A stretch of DNA of 64,000 bases, taken from contig NC_083514.1 of NCBI RefSeq assembly GCF_032362555.1, positions 5,875,001-5,939,000 on the forward strand. The letters run 5' to 3'. Source of the stretch: Amyelois transitella (taxonomy: Eukaryota > Arthropoda > Insecta > Lepidoptera > Pyralidae). Positions 57,901 through 64,000 of the stretch are shown here, one piece after another. The translations under genes and the position numbers were made by a program. Positions within the stretch are counted from its first letter, which is position 1; every line of letters begins with the position of its first letter. The notes under the pieces are model-generated. The model was not told the origin of the DNA. It made no database searches and saw only the letters and a list, made by a program, of their open reading frames with translations.

Positions 57901-60717
57901 ATTTCTTTGGATTGTATCTGGGGAATCACTGGGAATAGAGTGAAGTAAGAATTTTCATTAAAGTGACTTTAAGAATTAAATTTAAAAATAAAAGTATTTA
58001 CTTTAAGAGGTCTTAATCAAGCTAAGTAAATGCTTTTTTATATGTTTCATGACTGGTAAGCAAAGTAGCAAAAAAAAAAAATTGTTTAGTAAAAGATGTT
58101 GTCAAGCTCATTATACCCATAGGTCGTGTTAAGTTTTGTGTAAGTTATTTCTAGCAATATGAATATTCAGAAATTGATATTTAAATGTCTGCTTTCCAAG
58201 CATTTCCACCTTTCCGTAGCACAGATAGTGATTCAGTGACAGATAAGTTAATTTCGGCTGATGTAACCAAATTTGGTTATTGCGTCGGTGACCAGAACTT
58301 TTTAACAATCATATATCCGTTTAGTTCTTATGAAATTATTTTATTTGTTGCTCCAAAAGCGGAAGTTTTAGACTATAGTATATATTTACGCATCTGTGCC
58401 GTGAATTTAATAAAAAATAGAATATTGTGAAAAGTTAATGGTATAGAAGTGAAGAATTTGTGGTATAGAAGGTAACTAATGAACTAATTTATGTTGCATT
58501 ACCACAGGTAATTTTCTTTTATAATTGTGTATTTATTTTGAGTAAAGAAAAATATGAAATTGTTTTGTTTCTTTTTAATGTAATTCTTATAAAAACGAAT
58601 TCAGCAGCAACAAATAGCAATTTCACAATTTTAATACTTAACAATGTGAAATTGCTAATCTAAATGGGGAAGTTTTTTTTTTCATTTGCACACTGGCATC
58701 TTCAGAACACAAATAAATATACAGAACGAAATCAAAGAATAATATAGTTAAAACGTTTTTAAGGAATATAGGTACTAAAGAAAAAGAAAAATTATTTTAA
58801 AAAAGTTGATAAATAAACATTTGCAAATAATTTTATTTTTGTGTCACCTGAAAATAAGGTCTTGTAAATAAATTTCACTTTGCTCTCGTTTGGATATTGT
58901 GGTTTCCCGACTGAGTAAAAAGGACAACGGCAAATAGAGGCAATTAAAGAGTAAACTTAATTTACTATGAGGTTATCATGAAATGTTCTGTCACGCAGTT
59001 AGCTAACCTACAAAATTTTGTCAAATATCAATCACTTCTTAAACTTTCAATAATTTAAGGGCACTGACTTCTGTAACATATAAATGTTTCAGATTATATT
59101 CAGATATTTTATGTTTGAGTAGTTGAGATTAAAGACATAAAATTTGTTTCGTTTGAAAGGGAAATTACGATTTATTGAAGTTAATTGAAAAAGGCTTACA
59201 ATGTAAAGTTGAATAAGAATACAAATTTAGAATTCTGCATTTCTAAAGTATATACTTAATTTTTTTTTATAAACCTAGAAGACACTCTACACGCGGCTCC
59301 ACCCGCGCCAAACGATAATCCTGATATTTCCGTTCCCGGGGGACTTAAAGCGCTCTTAAACCACGTCAGGAAGCGAACCTACTTGCCCAAAAGTTACTTT
59401 TCTTGACCTAGCGATTCAGGCCGTACGTTGATATGTCAGACATCGGTAAAATTTTCTAAGGCAGTTTCATCTATGAATCTAATAAAACGTTAAAAAAATA
59501 TTCTTTGAAGAAAAAAAAGAAGCGATAAATGAGAAATATTTTTCATTTATCGCTTCAATTTTTTTTTCAAAGATTATTTTTTTAACCTTAATCTTTAGTT
59601 CATAATTATGAGCCTGTCAATTTTCATCCGAATTTTTGTTTTACAAGAACGAAGTTATTTAGAGCATTTCACTGGTATTTAAAAATGTATGGCTTTGCAT
59701 ACCAAAGAAGCTAGAAACATTTTATAAGAACATTTTCATATACGCCATATCCGTGAAAATCCTTAATCGCCAAGTGGCCAAATCTTTAATCTTTGAAGAG
59801 TGCATTTATTTTTTATAACCAAATTGTTCTTATTGTTTCAGCCCTAAATAGATCGATAAGTGACCTCTAATTAAATTGCTATTGGTCGAGGATGTTTTTA
59901 TATATGAAGTTATTGTTGTGTCATTATCAAATAAGATTTAAAGCATCACGACATCTGGGCGTTGTTTTGACGTAACATCGTGCGACGGTTATCGTTCCTA
60001 TATATATTGACGTCTTCAGTCACTTCGTTGTATTTTGTCCATTACTTATCTAAGCTTATTACCTTGAAGCCTCTCCGAGATATTCCAGTATACTCCGCTA
60101 ATTATTTCTAAATAATTAAAATTATATCGTTAATCAGTGAAGGCTTAAACTTTGTGCAAAAATGTGTTGTTACAAAAGTAGCGGAATGTGTGATCTGTGT
60201 AGAGAGTTCCAGATGTCCCTTTTTCAAAGTAAGGATTTTTATAAGTTAAAGTGGACTGTTAAAAATATGTTAGTGATTAAATTTGCATGACAAACTTATA
60301 AGTGGTCTTCCATGAATTGTTTGGTCAAGTTTAAGGGCCGAGAAAAAATACGTGGAATGATTTTTATATCAAAACATATTAATTTAATTTACTTTAAACT
60401 TACTTATTATGCGCAATCGCCTCCGCGACATTTTATACATAAAAACGTAAGATTTTATTTAGGAAGTTACCTCTTAATTTACTATACCTAGAGCGAACTT
60501 AATAAATGTAATTTTGTCATAAATATATAAATGTTTGATTTATTCCCAGATCTGCTCAAGTCTCTCCAGGCTGCGCCGAAGCTGGAGGCGAGCCACTTCG
60601 CGCTGCAGGATGACCACTCCAACACCTTGTACCCGCCATCGCCGCCCGAGACCAAGCCCAGCCCCGCTGAGCTGGCCAACGACATCCTGCAGCAGCTGGA
60701 CAACCAATGCAAACAAG
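48963..60717 (+). CDS. crc: Probable ATF4/ATF5-type bZIP factor (crc), 5' coding exons only; partial
   Basis: Main ORF starts at 48963 (context AACAATGA). Coding exons seen are 48963-49065 (phase 1) and 60550-60717 (phase 1); the rest lies past the window. The peptide begins MSASLWDQSLASASG, with acidic/hydrophobic stretches (ECAKLLDCDIFNDD, DLLKSLQAAP) and PPSPPETKPSPAEL, resembling a transactivation domain. No DNA-binding domain is in the window. Identity is inferred mainly from the leader: a 12-nt uORF1 at 43906, then a spliced 58-codon uORF2 overlapping the main start by 56 nt in another frame, the arrangement known for ATF4 and ATF5 genes. The translated peptide is not one I recognise by itself, and another uORF-controlled factor is possible. 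The 11.5-kb intron holds repeats, hairpins and a second candidate first exon (60018-60228). Two LINE/family-A fragments lie close upstream of the coding exon. Confidence 0.6.
50197..50237. repeat. Perfect 16-bp inverted repeat, 9-nt loop
   Basis: AAAACAATCAGACCTA, then AGTGACACG, then TAGGTCTGATTGTTTT. Confidence 0.85.
50783..51003 (+). repeat. Family-A repeat, large crc intron
   Basis: GCCGTGTTGTTTCCGGCAC start, GGATATAGACGTGACTATA end. Confidence 0.8.
51320..51456 (+). mobile_element. Helitron-like 3' fragment
   Basis: CCTCAACGGATATTCATGAAAC to GCGAACGAAGTCGCGGGCAC then AAGCTAAT, a degraded CTAG end. Confidence 0.5.
51690..51800 (-). mobile_element. Degenerate RTE LINE fragment
   Basis: ACATACATGAAAACATC followed by GGGTTGGCAGAGACTACAT, TTTCCACTT and TTTCATAACTCTCTT, in LINE order. 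Confidence 0.6.
52280..54560. other. Large crc intron, unrecognised AT-rich DNA
   Basis: No supported gene. A long minus-strand open frame (53303-53980, 225 codons) has hydrophobic, low-similarity translation and is treated as chance. Confidence 0.45.
54821..54880. repeat. Perfect 28-bp inverted repeat, 4-nt loop
   Basis: Arm begins AAAAAAGTTGTTTAGTATC and reaches CCGAAC; the loop is ATCG; the second arm is an exact complement. Confidence 0.9.
55385..55510 (-). repeat. Family-A fragment, large crc intron
   Basis: Reverse copy of the middle: AATTGAGATTCAAATAGT, GAATCTCAAGTTTAAAAGCC. Confidence 0.65.
55845..56110 (+). repeat. Family-A repeat, large crc intron
   Basis: CCAATAGAAAAAAGAATAG start and TTATGTATGTATGTATG tail, with a diverged 3' end. 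Confidence 0.8.
56370..56546 (+). repeat. Family-A 3' part, fused to LINE fragment
   Basis: GGATGTCGTAAAAGGCGAC to GATTATATGTATGTATG, immediately followed by LINE sequence. Confidence 0.82.
56547..56835 (+). mobile_element. RTE LINE 3' fragment fused to a family-A repeat
   Basis: Plus-strand copy coding for WFGHV and MNESRLTKQIY, with frame-disrupting changes afterwards. It ends in CTCTGCCTACC...TTTGTATGTATG. It begins exactly at the (TATG)n tail of the family-A copy 56370-56546. Confidence 0.8.
56836..59480. other. Large crc intron, unrecognised AT-rich DNA
   Basis: No recognised coding exon, RNA gene or repeat was found by reading. Confidence 0.4.
59489..59586. repeat. Near-perfect 44-bp inverted repeat, 10-nt loop
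   Basis: Arms share GTTAAAAAAATA, CTTTGAA and GAAGCGATAAATGA, with about four mismatches. It lies about 480 bp upstream of the candidate alternative crc promoter. Confidence 0.8.
59968..60228 (+). promoter_or_regulatory. Candidate alternative promoter and first exon of the crc-like gene
   Basis: TGACGTAA (59968-59975) and TGACGTCT (60008-60015) are CRE/ATF-like sites around a TATATATAT run (59999-60007) and a TCAGT initiator-like motif (60016-60020). The exon that would follow has no ATG until 60162, where ATG TGT TGT TAC opens a 22-codon Cys-rich ORF (MCCYKSSGMCDLCREF) to a consensus donor GTAAGG at 60229. Its phase (1) joins exactly to the coding exon at 60550. The TATA-to-initiator spacing (about 19 bp) is shorter than usual, so the exact start is uncertain. 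Confidence 0.45.
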
Positions 60718-61229
60718 GTAACTTTTTATATTTCTTGATGATATCCTGATGTCTAATAAACTAATGCTAACGGCGAAAACCGGACAAGGAGGGAGAAATG
60801 ACGGAAAACGGACCTCAGGACCCGCAGCATTGCTGTTGCTTGCTACCGCACAGATTCAAAGATGACAGTGATTTTTATTAAGGTCTAATAGTTAAATAAG
60901 ACGTACACACCCACCATACTACAGAGGCTTGACATCCAATTCAAACAAGGTTAATTTTCATATGTTGATAATCTTGATGTCTAGGAATTAAACAGGACGG
61001 ACGCTCCAACAACTATTCAGGGGGTAAACAACCAATTCATAAAGGTAACCAACCATTCATATTTTCTGCGCTAAATTAAATTTATCCAGACCAAAATGGG
61101 GATCATAACAAGAGGATATTATTTGCAACTGTTTCCTCCTCCAGAAAAAGTCGTCCTTCTCCACATCAAATTATAAAGCAATAAGCAGTCTATTAACTTA
61201 AAAAAAAAACTATTAACTTTAAAAAACCG

Positions 61230-61535
61230 GCTAAAATGGGCGCAGGTTCAAATTCGGCTCGGCCGTATACCAAGACTTGCTTTTCAGAGTTATGTACATT
61301 ATTCTGAGGGTTAACCGATACTCTTACGGTGAGAGAAAACATCGCGAGGAAACCTACATATTCAAGCAACTGAATGTATAACCATGATTTAATGAGTAAG
61401 GTTCCTCTGCAAAGTTTGCGAAAGTCAGATAGGAGTCGCCTGTAGAAAACCTGACTCACCCGATCTAGGATCATGGTCATCAGAAAGGTAATTACTTAAA
61501 CGGGACTAACGACAGAAGGAAGAAGAAGAAGCAGT
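61230..61535 (+). mobile_element. tRNA-derived SINE copy with (GAA)n tail
   Basis: Plus-strand copy: B-box-like GGTTCAAATTCGG near 61245, CTCTTACGGTGAGAG, AACCTGACTCACC, GGATCATGGTCATC and a terminal GAAGAAGAAGAAG. No clear target duplication was found. Confidence 0.75.
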
Positions 61536-63989
61536 CTTTCAAGTTGTTTCATTTTAATAAATAGTTCAAAGTAATCTTCGCACTTGAAATTATTTTTGAT
61601 ATAGTTTATATACTAAGCACTAGTGTACAGGAGCTAAGCAATTTTACATAAACCTTAGTTTCCTTTACACACATAAACGTTGACTTCCAGCGACTGGCCG
61701 GCTCGAATGAATGAATAACTTATTCCACACTTAATCCTGCATTAGTAAGGAATTTAAAAATATAATGACAGACGCGGGTCTTACCACACGTTAAAATATA
61801 ATAAATTTGGTTCATAGTAATTAGTCAAGCTAAAATTTGTAAGCTCGTTTATAAAAAAGAACGCATCTGATTATTCGCTGCAAATTTTATTAACTTATAT
61901 AAGTAGCCTTAATAGAAGTATCTTTTTGATAAATGCAAAATGTCATGAACTAAAAAATTCGCAACTCCACAGGACACACCCTTCTTTTACTGAGACAATT
62001 TTATTGCCTTATATAGGCATTTTGATATACATGGCCAGATAAATGTTATCGTCAATGCCTAATTTCCATGTCATATCGCTTAGGTATGTTTGCAATGAAA
62101 TTAGCAAAACGTAACACACCTGTTTTAGAGATGGTGACATTGTTTAAATAAGTGATGTTTTAGTTGATATCACCAATTATTCTTAAACAAATACATTAAT
62201 TGCTGTGTGTTGCGTGAGATGAAAATAACGAAGATGGTTTCCTTATTTGTGTAGCAAAGGAAATATAATTCGTTCTTTGGCAGAGAAGTCGACTCAAATG
62301 AAATACTAAATATCGACTACTACTACTAAACATCTACTGGTCAAAAATCTTATGCTAAATAATTTTTTGATAAATCAGTATGAGTTGTTTATTTTCCGTG
62401 CTCTCAGGTTGATGTAGTTGTAGGCATTTTAAATAATTCTTTAGCTACTAACTTTTAAGTGAAAGGCAATAATAACACCACACATGTTTACCATGATACT
62501 GATAGCTATAATACAGAGTAAGTAATTTTCCATCAAGTGACACCAGTAAATAATATTTATTGAAATAAATCATTAGATAACAATGTTATGATTTGTAACA
62601 TAATTTTCAGAAAGTCCTGTCTTGTAAGTTCACCTTTTAAGTTTAATCAATTGCATGGTGCAATATTTAGAAATACCCGTTTGAGTGGTAAACATCATTG
62701 TTTTGAATGACTTTCACAGTGTTTGTCCTAGAAGTATTTTTTGTTAATATTGACTGTTCCTATTAAATAAAGACTAAACAGTCTTGTTTTAACAGTCAAC
62801 AGTTATATGTAATAATTTGCCAAGTGTTATCTTTAGACAAAATCCATAATACACATCCTGAAAAGAACGTAAAGTTTCCATTTATAGAGATACAGTACCG
62901 TTTCTACGCTATTTACATGAGTTCTGATTTCGACGTGACGAGTTTCGTAACGGCCTGAGGGCACAATAAGTTTGTTTGGAATGTTTTCCCTTCCGATGTT
63001 ATCTTTTTGGTGTGTAGTTTTCCAAGGGTCAAGCGGCGTTGTGACAATAACATATCGGAAGTAATTACTTTGATATGGAAGTAGAGTTAGTAACTGCAAT
63101 TACGAGAACAGGCTTAGCACCACTAAGTTTCATTAGAAATTAAAGCCACTTAAGTATAAATTTTTTTTTGGCAGAAGAAAGACAAAGATTTTATGTATTT
63201 CGCCTAAATCTCCTAATGTTAACTGCTTGCATTAAAAATGGTGTGAAAATGATTAATTAAGGTGTACCTTTTTTAAATCAAAGCGAGTAGTCCTGTCTAT
63301 TTTTTTTTCCCTCTCCATACTCTTATCCAAAATAATATAAGTTTTCTAAAAGCAGAATATGTCTAAGTCGGTCAGTGTTATTGGGTCAGGTCAAATAAAT
63401 GACTCACTCACTGTTCTAGTATTATTACTAGTTTTTAGAAATATTTATTTAAATTCAAAACATCCCTGGTGAGTAACGAATGATTTGATAAAATAACAAA
63501 ATCATGAATTGACAAACCAGAACGTTAACTGAACGTTTCGTTTAGAAAGTTTATCTTCGTTTCCATCTGATACATGTTAGAGCTTTCAGAGTAACGCATT
63601 CCTAACTCCTACATTTTGTTTTTAAATAGTTCCTGTTACGTGCGAGTAGCTTAAGCCTCTACTGTTTAATTTTTTATTAGCAACAGGATAATATTGATAT
63701 TTAGTTACAAGAAATATGTATCTATCCTTGGAGGTCTATTTATTATGATTACTATATATAAATAAAATTTTAGAATTACATTCTGATAAAAAGAATTGCT
63801 TGGACTCTGCAAACCTGTTTCAACACCTACCGTGTGGTTTATTAATAAAGCGCTATTAAGCATTAGGTTCTCTAAGTTAGGAGGTTTGGTCGGATTGCGA
63901 GGGGCATGGAGTGCGGCACGCGGGGTCCCCCGCATGGTGCGCACGCGCACTCTGCTCAGTAGTATCGCGAACCGCGCCGCGTTTACAGG
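61536..63989. other. Downstream crc intron, unrecognised
   Basis: AT-rich, no supported feature. The last ~100 bp become markedly GC-rich. Confidence 0.4.
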
Positions 63990-64000
63990 TGGATGTTTGT
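63990..64000 (+). other. Possible acceptor and start of next crc exon (very weak)
   Basis: CGTTTACAG at about 63981-63989 could be a 3' splice site, and the remaining 11 bases would be read in phase as Gly-Gly-Cys-Leu after exon 60550-60717. There is too little sequence to judge. Confidence 0.12.

Overview
This is a eukaryotic, AT-rich, intron-dense window, almost certainly from a moth or butterfly (Lepidoptera). The evidence is insect-style gene structure with short GT-AG exons, and a dense population of repeats typical of moth genomes: an RTE-type LINE with (TACA)n tails, tRNA-derived SINEs with (GAA)n tails, A/T-inserting Helitron-like elements, a mariner with a DUF4817-like N-terminus and a hAT MITE. 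There are no rRNA genes, recognisable complete tRNAs or CRISPR arrays. Seven protein genes can be read exon by exon from homology and splice-site phase. For the six that lie wholly in the window, the predicted exons sum to an intact reading frame.

Layout. 1-4.4 kb: nested old repeats, then a promoter-proximal element. 4.42-15.2 kb (+): GPR155/LYCHOS-like lysosomal transporter-GPCR-DEP protein, 14 exons, with a mariner, a SINE, Helitron-like copies and a foldback MITE in its introns. 17.9-19.5 kb (-): RNA polymerase III subunit RPC8 (POLR3H), with a rearranged U2 snRNA 5' fragment just upstream. 19.7-20.9 kb (-): 5'-truncated RTE LINE with a 13-bp target duplication. 21.6-29.5 kb (+): ENOX-type RRM/coiled-coil protein, 10 exons. 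29.9-33.1 kb (-): axonemal dynein intermediate chain DNAI2, 11 exons. 33.4-37.7 kb (-): MEIOB-like meiotic OB-fold protein, 9 exons. 38.4-42.7 kb (+): DNA polymerase delta subunit 2, 8 exons, head to head with MEIOB.

43.8-64 kb (+) holds the 5' half of a large gene that I infer to be the ATF4/ATF5 orthologue (crc). It has a very short uORF1, a 58-codon uORF2 that overlaps the main start out of frame, and a main ORF beginning in exon 3. About 11 kb downstream is a second candidate promoter and first exon that would encode a different, Cys-rich N-terminus and carries no uORF. The bZIP exons lie beyond the window, so the identity is inferred.

The seven genes do not form one pathway: they cover lysosomal nutrient sensing, Pol III transcription, flagellar motility, meiotic recombination, DNA replication and probably stress-responsive transcription. 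The most interesting signals are the uORF/alternative-promoter arrangement at the crc-like locus, a ~250-bp repeat family whose last ~50 bp match the RTE LINE (a likely LINE/SINE partnership), a LINE fragment that appears to supply a 3' splice site of ENOX, a diverged sequence shared by the upstream regions of GPR155 and ENOX, and several near-perfect foldbacks.
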